Positions 5,898 through 13,016 of a DNA stretch of 21,651 nucleotides are shown one piece after another. The stretch is from positions 1 through 21,651 of the forward strand of contig CAJUHQ010000060.1 of the NCBI GenBank assembly GCA_910586095.1, given 5' to 3'. The stretch is from an uncultured Lachnospiraceae bacterium (GTDB lineage Bacteria; Bacillota; Clostridia; Lachnospirales; Lachnospiraceae). How positions within the stretch are numbered: the stretch's first letter is position 1; each line of letters begins with the position of its first letter. A program made the position numbers and the translations under genes. The notes under the pieces are model-generated. The model made no database searches. It was not told the origin of the DNA and was given only the letters and a program-made list of their open reading frames with translations.

Positions 5898-8450
5898 CTA
5901 TACTAATGCAAATTCATCCTCCCCATTGCTGTTGATATTGTCTTCTATTTCTTCTATCAGTTTTTTAAGCTTTTGGATATCAGATATTGTATTCAAGTCA
6001 ACATTTAAGATAAGCTGCTCTATTACTGTTTGTTTTGTAACGCTGCCTTCCTGCTGTCTGACTTCACTAAATGCTTCCTCTGACTTATTCTCTTTTTTGT
6101 CTTTGTTTTTTATACTAAGGTCAACTTTTCCGAGTGCTGCTTCTACTTCCTGTGCCGGAAGATTTTCTGTCTGTTTAATGCCCTCCGCCATTGTAGAAAG
6201 CACCTTGCTGCCAGATAATGTAAGACTGCTAAGTGGTCCTTCCTTTGCATCCGAGAATGGAAGCATATTCCGTATTTTTTGCAGTGCATTTTTTACCATT
6301 TCCACCGGCTTGTCTATCGCTGATTTTATTCCTTCTGTAAAAGTTTCCATAATTCTTCTCCCTGAGTTTTTAAAATCATTTATTTTACTTGTTATGGCGT
6401 TTTTAATGTTTTCTATGCCCTGATGGAACTTCTCTTTTATTGCTGTCAGTTTGCCGCCTGTAAGATTATCTATAAACGTAAACCCTGCTGTATAGTAGCC
6501 TTTTACTCCTTCTACCGCCGCCGCTGCTATTCCTTTGATGCCGCCTCCATGCTGTGTATATGCTGCCTTAATATTGGAAAGTTTTTCAGCTATTGTGTCT
6601 TTTGCTGCCCCCATTATATTTCCTGCAATCTCTTTTACTGGTGCAAGTTTCTCTGCCCACTTGTTTTTTATCTCCGTAAGCTTGCCGCCTGTAAGGTTAT
6701 CCAGAAATGTAAATCCTGCTGTATAAAAGCCTTTTACTCCTTCTACTGCCGCTGCTGCTGCTCCTTTTATACCGCCTCCATGTTTCTCATATGCCTGCTT
6801 CATATTTGACAGCTTTTCGGCTACTGTGTCTTTTGCCGCGCCCATTACCTTTCCAATAACCCCTGCAATGCCTTCAAATACATTTTTGGCTATCTCAAGT
6901 GCTGCGCCGAATTTTTCTTTTATAGCTGCGAATATACTGTCTACAATATTCCTAAACCACTCACATTTGTTATATAAAAGCACAATCGCCGCTATTAAGG
7001 CAATAATAGCTATAACAATCCATGTGATAGGGTTTGCCAAAAGCGCCGCTGTAAAACTCCATACGCTTGCAATTAAAGGGCTTAGAGCCGATATAAGGGA
7101 GGTTACTGCTGTCTTTCCCATGCTTATTAAGCTTCCTGCAAAAGATTTTAACAGTGGGATTCCATGTCTTAATGCTCCCCAAAACTTTTGGAAGCCGCTG
7201 CCTATCTTTTTTACTAAGCCAATAACTTTTGTAATCTGCCCGCCTACAAGCCCGATGGTAGTTGTAATCGTGCCGCTTATTGTCAGGAAGCCTGCCAGTC
7301 CAGCTAAAAGCTTAAAAATAATATTTATCAAACCGCTGTGCGAGCTTGCCCACTCCCCTGCTTTATCAACTACCCCTGTTATTTTGTCCATATACTCCAT
7401 CACATTCGGGGTTACGATGTTGCTTATAGTTTCCCCTATGTTGTGGAGCTTCTGTTTCATAACTTCAAATTTTGCTGGGTCGCTGCTGTTTATCGCGTTT
7501 GCCATTTCCAGTGTAGCGCCTGTACCTTGTCCCAGCGCATCATACATCCCTACAATGTTATTCTCCAAGTCCCCGACTTTGTTATACATTAAGTCTATTA
7601 ACTTAATGGTTTCGGAGTCACCAAATGCCTGTTGAAGCTCCATTTTTTCAGCGGCATCTAATGTATCGCCAAACTTCCCATGCAACATATCTAATATTTC
7701 GGGCATTGATAAAAGCTGGTTGTTTGCATCTGTAAACTTTAATCCTAATGCATCCCCGCCTTTTGCTGCGCTTCTAAGGAAGGCATTATATTTTGTTCCT
7801 GCCTCGCTGCCGGACATGGTTGCCTGCAGCATACCTAATATACTAAGCTGCTCTTCTAAGGGGACTTGTGCATTTGTGGCAGACGCTCCAAGGCTCTGTA
7901 TAGCTGCCGCCATCTCATCGCCGTTTGTTTTAAACTGTTTTACACTGGTGGATATTCCAGCCGAAAACAGCTCTGCAAACTCCATATCGCTTAAATCTGC
8001 ATAGAAATCCTTATATATCCCATATCCTGTAGCAAACAGGTCTGTCATGGTTGCAATATTGGATTTAGTCGCTTTGGCAGTAAGACCCGCCATTTCTGTA
8101 TACTGTGCTATGCCTTCATCTGTAAGTGACGCTATACCACTTTTAATATCATATGCAGCGGATATGAAATCCGCTTTAGTGGTTCCTGCCCATGTGTTAG
8201 AAAAATCCTGCGCCGCACTTTCAAGCAGCGCCAAATCTTCTACTCCAAGGGAAGCCAGTTCCGCAATTGCATTTTTGGTGCCAAAACTTGCTGTAACAGG
8301 GGAAGAAATTGCCTCTGCAAGCTGCACTCCTGCCCCTGTCATCAATGTTCCTGTCTTCATCATGCTTCCGAAAGCGTTCTGCGCCGGAGAGGTCAGGTTG
8401 TCAACTAAATTTAATATAACACTAAGTCTGTATAATGAATCAAATCCCAT
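5898..8450 (-). CDS. Tail tape measure protein (TP901-type)
   Basis: An 850-residue tape measure protein that sets tail length and is ejected ahead of the DNA. The N-terminal third carries the TP901 core: ATKSNIATMTDLFATGYGIY at about 127-146, VPLEEQLSILGMLQATMSGSEAGT, and LQQAFGDSETIKLIDLM. A hydrophobic segment at about 376-404 and a strong membrane-like helix (ITWIVIAIIALIAAIVLLYN) at about 475-494 follow. Residues 536-595 and 613-672 are a tandem duplication. The C terminus (about 780-850) is charged and likely coiled-coil. The ATG is preceded by GGAAGGGGGA with a long gap of about 11 bases. The gene is separated from the chaperone by 313 bp holding an opposite-strand gene, which is unusual since the chaperone normally abuts the tape measure. 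Confidence 0.95.
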   Translation of the reverse strand: MGFDSLYRLSVILNLVDNLTSPAQNAFGSMMKTGTLMTGAGVQLAEAISSPVTASFGTKNAIAELASLGVEDLALLESAAQDFSNTWAGTTKADFISAAYDIKSGIASLTDEGIAQYTEMAGLTAKATKSNIATMTDLFATGYGIYKDFYADLSDMEFAELFSAGISTSVKQFKTNGDEMAAAIQSLGASATNAQVPLEEQLSILGMLQATMSGSEAGTKYNAFLRSAAKGGDALGLKFTDANNQLLSMPEILDMLHGKFGDTLDAAEKMELQQAFGDSETIKLIDLMYNKVGDLENNIVGMYDALGQGTGATLEMANAINSSDPAKFEVMKQKLHNIGETISNIVTPNVMEYMDKITGVVDKAGEWASSHSGLINIIFKLLAGLAGFLTISGTITTTIGLVGGQITKVIGLVKKIGSGFQKFWGALRHGIPLLKSFAGSLISMGKTAVTSLISALSPLIASVWSFTAALLANPITWIVIAIIALIAAIVLLYNKCEWFRNIVDSIFAAIKEKFGAALEIAKNVFEGIAGVIGKVMGAAKDTVAEKLSNMKQAYEKHGGGIKGAAAAAVEGVKGFYTAGFTFLDNLTGGKLTEIKNKWAEKLAPVKEIAGNIMGAAKDTIAEKLSNIKAAYTQHGGGIKGIAAAAVEGVKGYYTAGFTFIDNLTGGKLTAIKEKFHQGIENIKNAITSKINDFKNSGRRIMETFTEGIKSAIDKPVEMVKNALQKIRNMLPFSDAKEGPLSSLTLSGSKVLSTMAEGIKQTENLPAQEVEAALGKVDLSIKNKDKKENKSEEAFSEVRQQEGSVTKQTVIEQLILNVDLNTISDIQKLKKLIEEIEDNINSNGEDEFALV
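6435..6614 (-). repeat. Tape measure internal repeat, copy 2
   Basis: Encodes tape measure residues 613-672, near-identical in protein to the copy at 6666-6845. Shared marks are MGAAKDT, AEKLSN, HGGGIKG, AAAAVEGVKG and DNLTGGKLT. The period is 231 bp (77 residues). Confidence 0.9.
6666..6845 (-). repeat. Tape measure internal repeat, copy 1
   Basis: Encodes tape measure residues 536-595. It is one half of an in-frame tandem duplication whose other copy starts 77 residues later. Such duplications would lengthen the tail by a fixed step. Confidence 0.9.
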
Positions 8451-8452
8451 TA

Positions 8453-8481
8453 TTGTATTTTCCCCCTTCCCATGTTATAAT
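8453..8481 (+). promoter_or_regulatory. Extended -10 promoter of the opposite-strand gene
   Basis: Plus strand: TTGTAT at 8453-8458, a 17-base spacer, then TATAAT at 8476-8481, preceded by TG one base upstream (TGTTATAAT, extended -10). The -10 is a perfect consensus; the -35 matches TTG only. It points at the 8507 gene. The spacer holds, on the minus strand, the GGAAGGGGGA Shine-Dalgarno of the tape measure gene. Confidence 0.75.
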
Positions 8482-8506
8482 GTAGTCAAATGAAAGGGGT
8501 GGGATT

Positions 8507-8752
8507 ATGACAATAGCGGCTGCAACGGTTTGTTTGTATGTAATTGTTTTTGGTATTGCTCTGGGTGTTCTTATATCTGTTCTTGTGGTAATTCCGCAGT
8601 TTATTTATCAGCTCCCCTATCTTGCATGGGCTGGGTATACAGATGCCAATTCTGTTTATCCTGCCACAAAAGACTGTAGTTTCTTTAAAGACACAATAAA
8701 CGCAACAAAACTGTATAAGCATTGGATTTTCCACAGCAGGCTGGACTTTTAA
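8507..8752 (+). CDS. Small membrane protein of moron type, opposite strand to the late operon
   Basis: An 81-residue protein on the plus strand, inside a run of minus-strand late genes. It opens with a long hydrophobic helix (about residues 7-30, VCLYVIVFGIALGVLISVLV), then a second weakly hydrophobic aromatic stretch (IPQFIYQLPYLAWAGY), then a polar tail of about 35 residues with one Cys. It is probably a bitopic membrane protein. The ATG has AAGGGGTGGGA at suitable spacing, a promoter (8453-8481) lies 26 bases upstream, and the TAA is in the loop of a strong terminator hairpin. This complete independent transcription unit marks it as a phage moron, expected to be expressed in the lysogen. 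Morons with small membrane proteins often alter superinfection or the host surface; a specific function is not recognisable here. Confidence 0.75.
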   Translation: MTIAAATVCLYVIVFGIALGVLISVLVVIPQFIYQLPYLAWAGYTDANSVYPATKDCSFFKDTINATKLYKHWIFHSRLDF

Positions 8753-8780
8753 TCCAGCCTGCTTTATTCTTTCTTTTTCT
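8735..8780 (+). terminator. Rho-independent terminator of the opposite-strand gene
   Basis: A perfect 11-bp stem, AGCAGGCTGGA at 8735-8745 and TCCAGCCTGCT at 8753-8763, with a 7-base loop, followed on the plus strand by a T-rich tract (8763-8780). The stop codon of the 8507 gene lies in the loop. On the minus strand no U-tract follows, so leftward late transcripts should read through. The T-tract doubles as the Lys-rich C-terminal codons of the chaperone frameshift product. Confidence 0.9.
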
Positions 8781-9383
8781 CTCGTACTGCTACTTGTATA
8801 ATGTCCTTCCACACCTTCTGCATATACTGCGCCTTTGCAAGATATTCCAGAAAGCCATCCATATCTGTTTTATTGGGGTCAAAATCCTTTAGAAGAGTTT
8901 CAGGCAGAAAGCCCCTGATTATAAGTTCCCCACTGTCTATGAAATTTTCTTCAATCCCACGAAGCTTCTCTTCTAAAGCTGTCTGAAATTTACGCTGTCA
9001 TTAAACCCTAATACATTTAAAAGCTTCTGGCTTATATTTAACGCGAGCGCCGGATATTCTTTACACTCGTATTCAAGGTTTGCTGCCTGCTCTGCAATAA
9101 TGTTGTCCTTTAAAAAAGCAGCGCTTGCCGATACGATATTTTTATTTACTGTTTTTATGTAGCGGCTGAAGCTTACCGCTGTTGGACTCTTAAACAAAAA
9201 TTTTAGCTTTCTGCCTTCGTGCTCATCATCCTCATCCACAGTTACCACAACTTCATAAATCTTGCCATATTTAGATTTAAGCCCTGTTTCACTTATTGGC
9301 GCTGCTGTCTGCATTTGGTTTTGAACGCTGTTATCAGCGTCAACTTTACTGTCAATTGCTGCATTTATTCCTAATTCTCCCAT
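8764..9383 (-). CDS. Tail assembly chaperone, -1 frameshift product (G-T type)
   Basis: The long form of the tail assembly chaperone, made by a -1 shift at AAATTTC (8985-8991). It joins the first 133 residues of the short form to a 73-residue extension that ends at the TAA at 8764-8766, about 206 residues in all. The extension reads QTALEEKLRGIEENF and continues through LIIRGFLPETLLKDFDP to a basic EKKKE end. It has no start codon or ribosome binding site of its own, so frameshifting is the natural way to express it. In lambda, P2 and most tailed phages the long and short forms together hold the tape measure protein while the tail tube is built; that established rule supports the call. Confidence 0.85.
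8973..9383 (-). CDS. Tail assembly chaperone, short form (G type)
   Basis: A 136-residue zero-frame product ending at the TAG at 8973-8975. The first 35 residues are polar and probably disordered. The core has YEVVVTVDEDDEHEGRKL, FKSPTAVSFSRYIKT and a helical C terminus (LALNISQKLLNVLGFNDSV), typical of small tail chaperones located between tail tube and tape measure. GGAGG lies seven bases before the ATG. It binds the tape measure protein in related phages. Normally the tape measure gene follows at once; here a plus-strand gene intervenes. Confidence 0.85.
   Translation of the reverse strand: MGELGINAAIDSKVDADNSVQNQMQTAAPISETGLKSKYGKIYEVVVTVDEDDEHEGRKLKFLFKSPTAVSFSRYIKTVNKNIVSASAAFLKDNIIAEQAANLEYECKEYPALALNISQKLLNVLGFNDSVNFRQL
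8985..8991 (-). promoter_or_regulatory. Programmed -1 ribosomal frameshift site AAATTTC
   Basis: On the minus strand the zero-frame codons are GTA AAT TTC, so the heptamer A-AAT-TTC fits X-XXY-YYZ exactly and both tRNAs re-pair after a -1 slip (AAA, TTT). It lies three codons before the short-form stop. A small stem (AGCTT/AAGCT, 8963-8980) begins four bases downstream and may stimulate slippage. Confidence 0.85.
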
Positions 9384-9431
9384 TTTAATTCCTCCATTTT
9401 TGACAAAAATATTGATAATCTTAATAATTAT

Positions 9432-9866
9432 TTATACAGGGTCATTGCCGTTCCAGACAATTTTACCCGCTATAATAAGGTCAAGATCAACCTTAAATGT
9501 TTTATCCCCGTTAGCTGCCTTCATACTGCGCTTGGAGAATGTTACATTGTTCAGCACATCTGTAGCTGTTGTCCCGTCACCGTTGGCATAGGACACTACA
9601 ATCTTCGGAAACTGTAAGTCATAAAATTTTATGCCATTACTATTGCAGTATTCAAGGATTGCTTCATAGTCATCTCTTAACATGCTTATTTTTCCGTTTG
9701 GTTTATAGTTTCCTGTGCCATAGCCGCGCGGAAGTTTCCCATGTCCGTATACAAGCTCTTTTTCCAGCTCGTCATCATAGCTTATTTCCTCTACTTCTGT
9801 AACTACCCCCGGAAGACTTAGATCTACATCTCCCCAGTCGTATGTTTTTCCATTTACTTTTAACAT
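9432..9866 (-). CDS. Tail tube protein
   Basis: A 144-residue protein directly after the sheath gene, in the position and size range of the tail tube subunit (Mu gpM-like). The sequence is beta-rich, with an opening LKVNGKTYDWGDVDLSLPGV, a loop rich in Gly (HGKLPRGYGTGNYKPNGK), and a closing strand set with FKVDLDLIIAGKIVWNG. In contractile tails this protein forms the inner tube of stacked hexamers around the tape measure. The ATG has AGGGGGC about 11 bases upstream. Gene order sheath-tube-chaperone-tape measure makes the assignment firm, although the protein family itself was judged from pattern only. Confidence 0.85.
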   Translation of the reverse strand: MLKVNGKTYDWGDVDLSLPGVVTEVEEISYDDELEKELVYGHGKLPRGYGTGNYKPNGKISMLRDDYEAILEYCNSNGIKFYDLQFPKIVVSYANGDGTTATDVLNNVTFSKRSMKAANGDKTFKVDLDLIIAGKIVWNGNDPV

Positions 9867-9882
9867 GTTTTATTTATGCCCC

Positions 9883-11298
9883 CTATATATATGGGTTTTT
9901 TCTGCCCACATTGATTTCAATGCTTCTAATTATGCCTCTCTGCATATATCTTATTTCTAACAATAATGTCCCATTATTTATTATGGATTCTACAGCATTA
10001 GCTGGTATTGTAATTGATGCGGATGATATTTCTTTATCCGTTACCATCTTGTCTAATGGTGTCTGGATAAAGCAGACTTTTGCCTTTAAATCTGCGTCCG
10101 GCTTTTCAAGGTCAATGCCAGTTTGGAGCTGTAAAAGCGCTGTCTTGCGTGTTTCTCGGATAACCTTATTTAGTACGCGCACATCTTCCGCATACCTGTA
10201 ATCTGTATCTTCTGCACCCATCATGCGCGCATTATTTATATAATATCCTGAAAGCCCGTCATACTGCCGCATTGTTAAGTAGCCCATGCTGTCCAGCTCA
10301 TCTATGCTGTCATCATCTATATCTTCTGGCAGATGTTTTAATGCTTTGCTTTCGCTTATTGACACTGCCGCCGTTTCACCTATGCTCTTGTTTACTGCTG
10401 TCCTTGCATACAAACCGCACACAAGCCCCGCAGCATTAGTATCCCTGCTTAATCCGTCCATTCCAACATAAAGCAGCCTTGATGCAACTACTTGCATCTG
10501 ATAATTCTTTACAGTTTTTCTGGCTTCCTTTAGAGCTGCGATATAGTCCTCCATGCTTTCATCACTGTTTTTCTCAAACGCTTCCAAAACAAACATAAGC
10601 GGCTTGTGATAGCGCTCCTGTAGTTCTGCCTGCATTGCAGACACCATCGCCCATGTATCTGCACCACAAGAGCCTACGATATGCACCAGTTCTGTTTCCT
10701 GTTTAATGCTTTTAATCACATTTATGCCTTTTATAACATCTTCATTTGTAAGCGCTGGTGCCGTTGTCTGCCATCTGTATGTGTCATTTATTTCGTATGT
10801 CTGCTCCCCGCTTAATGTAAATGTTATTATAAGCCCTGTATCCGGCAGCTCAAATTCCCCAGACAGAGGGACTGCCTGCTCCTCTGAATATGTATAGCCG
10901 CTATTGATGGAGTATTTGAAAGAAGCTGTATTAAGCCCGCCCTTTCCTGTTATTTTTACAACAATACCAAAGCTGTTGTTTGGTTTTCCAGCTATTGTTA
11001 CTGCCCCAGAATTGTCGGTTACTGCTGGTTCTAACGCTTTAACTGTCCCCTGCACGGAAGGGGAAATTGGAATACATATAATTTTTGCTGCGCCATTCTC
11101 TACAGAATCCATTACTGCATCCCTAAGCGGGCTTAATCCAAGATTTTTTGTTATATAATCCAGCTTATGTGAGCTGGTTATAATAATATTGTTATTGTTT
11201 TTTATAGGGCTTGCGCCAATCTTTATATGCACTCCTGTCCCACCTGTATTTTGCACAGATGTAAGATTATCGGTGACTGTATGTATTACATCATTCAT
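9883..11298 (-). CDS. Contractile tail sheath protein (DUF2586-type, Mu gpL-like)
   Basis: A 471-residue tail sheath protein. Early residues include GTGVHIKIGASPI and a substrate-like beta domain (about 90-190: FGIVVKITGKGGLNTASFKYS). The core contains YIAALKEARKTVKNYQMQVV and GLSRDTNAAGLVCGLYARTA. The C-terminal domain has MRQYDGLSGYYINNARMMG and YRYAEDVRVLNKVIRETRKT, which are marks of the DUF2586 sheath family. The last strands (LLLEIRYMQRGIIRSIEINV) would form the handshake with neighbouring subunits. The ATG follows GGAGG by eight bases and overlaps the preceding small gene by eight bases. It proves that the phage has a contractile (myovirus-type) tail. Confidence 0.93.
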   Translation of the reverse strand: MNDVIHTVTDNLTSVQNTGGTGVHIKIGASPIKNNNNIIITSSHKLDYITKNLGLSPLRDAVMDSVENGAAKIICIPISPSVQGTVKALEPAVTDNSGAVTIAGKPNNSFGIVVKITGKGGLNTASFKYSINSGYTYSEEQAVPLSGEFELPDTGLIITFTLSGEQTYEINDTYRWQTTAPALTNEDVIKGINVIKSIKQETELVHIVGSCGADTWAMVSAMQAELQERYHKPLMFVLEAFEKNSDESMEDYIAALKEARKTVKNYQMQVVASRLLYVGMDGLSRDTNAAGLVCGLYARTAVNKSIGETAAVSISESKALKHLPEDIDDDSIDELDSMGYLTMRQYDGLSGYYINNARMMGAEDTDYRYAEDVRVLNKVIRETRKTALLQLQTGIDLEKPDADLKAKVCFIQTPLDKMVTDKEISSASITIPANAVESIINNGTLLLEIRYMQRGIIRSIEINVGRKNPYI

Positions 11299-11518
11299 TT
11301 ATTCTTCCTCCAACCACTGCGCCAAGAAAGCAACGGGATGCTTCTTTATATTCCTCCATGCTTACTACTCTGCCTTTATGCCATCCTTTTGACGCGCATA
11401 TACCTTCATATACTGCATCTGGTGTTTTGCATAGTTCTTTTAATTTCTCAACTGTAAAACACTCACTGCCTTGGTTCTGGTTTTCACTCTCCTGTGTCAA
11501 ATTTTCTTTCTTTGGCAT
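11291..11518 (-). CDS. Small protein in the gp38 position
   Basis: A 75-residue protein between the DUF1834 and sheath genes, the slot of Mu gp38. The first 20 residues are polar and Gln/Glu-rich (ENLTQESENQNQGSE), followed by a compact helical part with FTVEKLKELCKTPDAVYEGI and GRVVSMEEYKEASRCFLGAV. AAAGGA lies about eight bases before the ATG. Its end overlaps the sheath start, so translation of the two is coupled. Small genes in this slot are frequent in Mu-like phages but their role is not known. Confidence 0.65.
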   Translation of the reverse strand: MPKKENLTQESENQNQGSECFTVEKLKELCKTPDAVYEGICASKGWHKGRVVSMEEYKEASRCFLGAVVGGRINE

Positions 11519-11540
11519 CTTTTATATCCTTTCTGCCGTT

Positions 11541-12032
11541 TTACATTGGCGGCATATTTACTGTTAATGCAACATTATCTGCCTTTGCAAAGTCTGTGTC
11601 TTTATATACACCGCCTCTGCATACTACTGTTATCTGCACTGCGCATTTTGCCCGTATTATTGTGTCCTCATTATCCATCCAATCCGCCGCTGTCGGCTCT
11701 ATAGACACATAATTACCATCAATATATATGCCAGGCTGAATGTTATGGAGGAATTTATTATATATTTCCTGAACTTTTTCAATGGTATATTCACCAATTA
11801 CAACACTAAAAGTTAAACTACGCTCAAATTTTTGTTGTCTTTTATGTTTTTCGCTTATATCTGTGTAGATTCGTTTATTTTTACTTATTGTCAAAACTTC
11901 ATTCTCAAAGAGTACGGCAAACACACGACTTTCCGCTGATGCTTTAAGCGTTTTTGCAGATGTATAGATATTTTTTGCAGCTCCACTTTGTGTTAGATAC
12001 TCTCTAAGTACATCTCTACATTCTGTAAACAT
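11541..12032 (-). CDS. DUF1834 (Mu gp37-like) tail protein
   Basis: A 163-residue protein directly after the gpG-like gene and before the sheath region, as in Mu (gp37). The N-terminal half has FTECRDVLREYLTQSG and a strand FAVLFENEVLTISKNKRIY. A central block (FERSLTFSVVIGEYTIEKVQ) and a later AADWMDNEDTIIRAKCAVQI strand follow the DUF1834 pattern. Members are thought to complete or terminate the tail at the head-proximal end. The ATG directly abuts the previous stop (TAAATG) and its only Shine-Dalgarno (GGAGG) is about 17 bases away, so translation probably depends on coupling. Confidence 0.75.
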   Translation of the reverse strand: MFTECRDVLREYLTQSGAAKNIYTSAKTLKASAESRVFAVLFENEVLTISKNKRIYTDISEKHKRQQKFERSLTFSVVIGEYTIEKVQEIYNKFLHNIQPGIYIDGNYVSIEPTAADWMDNEDTIIRAKCAVQITVVCRGGVYKDTDFAKADNVALTVNMPPM

Positions 12033-12527
12033 TTAATTTTCTATTACTGCCTCCTGTATTATGGAAGTGACGGCTTGCATATCCTCCTCTGACACGCCTA
12101 AAAATGGCCTCGCAGGAATATTTACTTTAACTTCTTTTGCATATATCCATTTGTCATTAATTTTAAATCGTAGCAATTTTCCGCTCTTAGCTCTTATAGT
12201 GCGGTTTCTGGCACCAAACTGGTGAGTAGCTGCATATATTTTATTTGTGCCAACTGCAACGCCTTTGTCAGATGTCTCTGCATGGATTGAATTTTTTAAC
12301 TGCGTAGTTTTTACAAGCGTTTTTCCACTAGTTTCTCTTGCCCTTATAGAATTTTTCCACGGCCTGCCTTCTGGATCTTTTCCAGTATCAAAACGCTCTA
12401 CTGTAGAAGTGCGAAGCGCTTCTCCAATTGCTGCCATCGCTGCCGCAATATCCGACTCTGACAATGCTCGCAGTCTGTCCAGTAATTCTTGATTTTCCCC
12501 CGATAACTCAACTCTGATTGAACTCAT
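12033..12527 (-). CDS. Mu gpG-like virion morphogenesis / tail completion protein
   Basis: A 164-residue member of the phage virion morphogenesis family (Mu gpG / P2 S-like). Characteristic segments are TVERFDTGKDPEGRPWKNS at about 49-67, KTLVKTTQLKNSIHAETSD, GTNKIYAATHQFGARNRTI and IPARPFLGVSEED near the end; the 'a..hQfG' and 'ipaRpFlG' motifs are family hallmarks. It acts at head-tail joining or tail completion. In Mu this gene lies between F and the protease gene; here it lies between DUF1320 and DUF1834, a different place. The ATG has GAGG about ten bases upstream. Confidence 0.92.
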   Translation of the reverse strand: MSSIRVELSGENQELLDRLRALSESDIAAAMAAIGEALRTSTVERFDTGKDPEGRPWKNSIRARETSGKTLVKTTQLKNSIHAETSDKGVAVGTNKIYAATHQFGARNRTIRAKSGKLLRFKINDKWIYAKEVKVNIPARPFLGVSEEDMQAVTSIIQEAVIEN

Positions 12528-12530
12528 TTT

Positions 12531-13004
12531 CTACCATCCTCTCATGCTTTTTCTTGAAAATAATCGGTGGCTGGATATAAAGTGAAAACTATCTTTGGCA
12601 ACTGCTTGCCCGATATTATCTACAGTTGTTCCAATATCAATTTTTCCCTCGGCTACCATAGTTAAATATTTTATTGCAGAATTGTATCTTGTCAGATATG
12701 TTTTTTCTTGTGTATCCTCATTAATGCCTCGCCTGGAGACAAGGTTATATGCCGCAATATCCTTAGAAAACTTCTTCAAAACGGCGGGAACCTCCTCAAA
12801 AGGTGGGCTGTACCGTTTTGATAAATATCCATCAATCTCTGCATCCGCATCCATGATCGCATTTTCAATCAAAAAAGTAATATCCTTTTCTCTTTTTTCC
12901 ATTGCTTCGACATCTGATTCATCAATGTAGATATCTCCCAAAATCGAATTAAGCATGTCATCTTTTATTAGATCTCTTACATCTGCCACGGTACAGTATC
13001 CCAT
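12531..13004 (-). CDS. DUF1320 (Mu gp36-like) head-tail connector protein
   Basis: A 157-residue protein of the DUF1320 family (Mu gp36), an adaptor between portal and tail. It shows the family opening YCTVADVRDLI, the helix NAIMDADAEIDGYLSKRY, the P-P-F/V-P turn (SPPFEEVPAVLKKFSKDIAA) and a YNLVSRRG segment. The C-terminal third (AIKYLTMVAEGKIDIGT) also matches; the extreme C terminus is basic. GGAG lies eight bases upstream of the ATG. It directly follows the major capsid gene. Confidence 0.9.
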   Translation of the reverse strand: MGYCTVADVRDLIKDDMLNSILGDIYIDESDVEAMEKREKDITFLIENAIMDADAEIDGYLSKRYSPPFEEVPAVLKKFSKDIAAYNLVSRRGINEDTQEKTYLTRYNSAIKYLTMVAEGKIDIGTTVDNIGQAVAKDSFHFISSHRLFSRKSMRGW

Positions 13005-13016
13005 AATCCTATCTCC

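Noticed and set aside
6826..7635. Long plus-strand ORF (269 codons) inside the tape measure gene, and a similar one at 5743-6423
   Set aside because: They are antisense shadows of the well-supported tape measure frame, with Ser/Pro/Ile-rich translations and no ribosome binding site or promoter.
8735..8763. The hairpin as a terminator for the minus-strand late transcript
   Set aside because: On the minus strand no U-tract follows the stem, and the essential tape measure and baseplate genes lie downstream.
8486..8812. Minus-strand ORF of 108 codons across the moron region
   Set aside because: It overlaps the terminator, the chaperone end and the moron, has no ribosome binding site, and its translation is not protein-like; the plus-strand unit explains the region better.
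11519..11541. Head-tail module border marked by a change in codon use
   Set aside because: By eye the codon preference may differ between the two sides, but I could not count codons reliably, so no claim is made.
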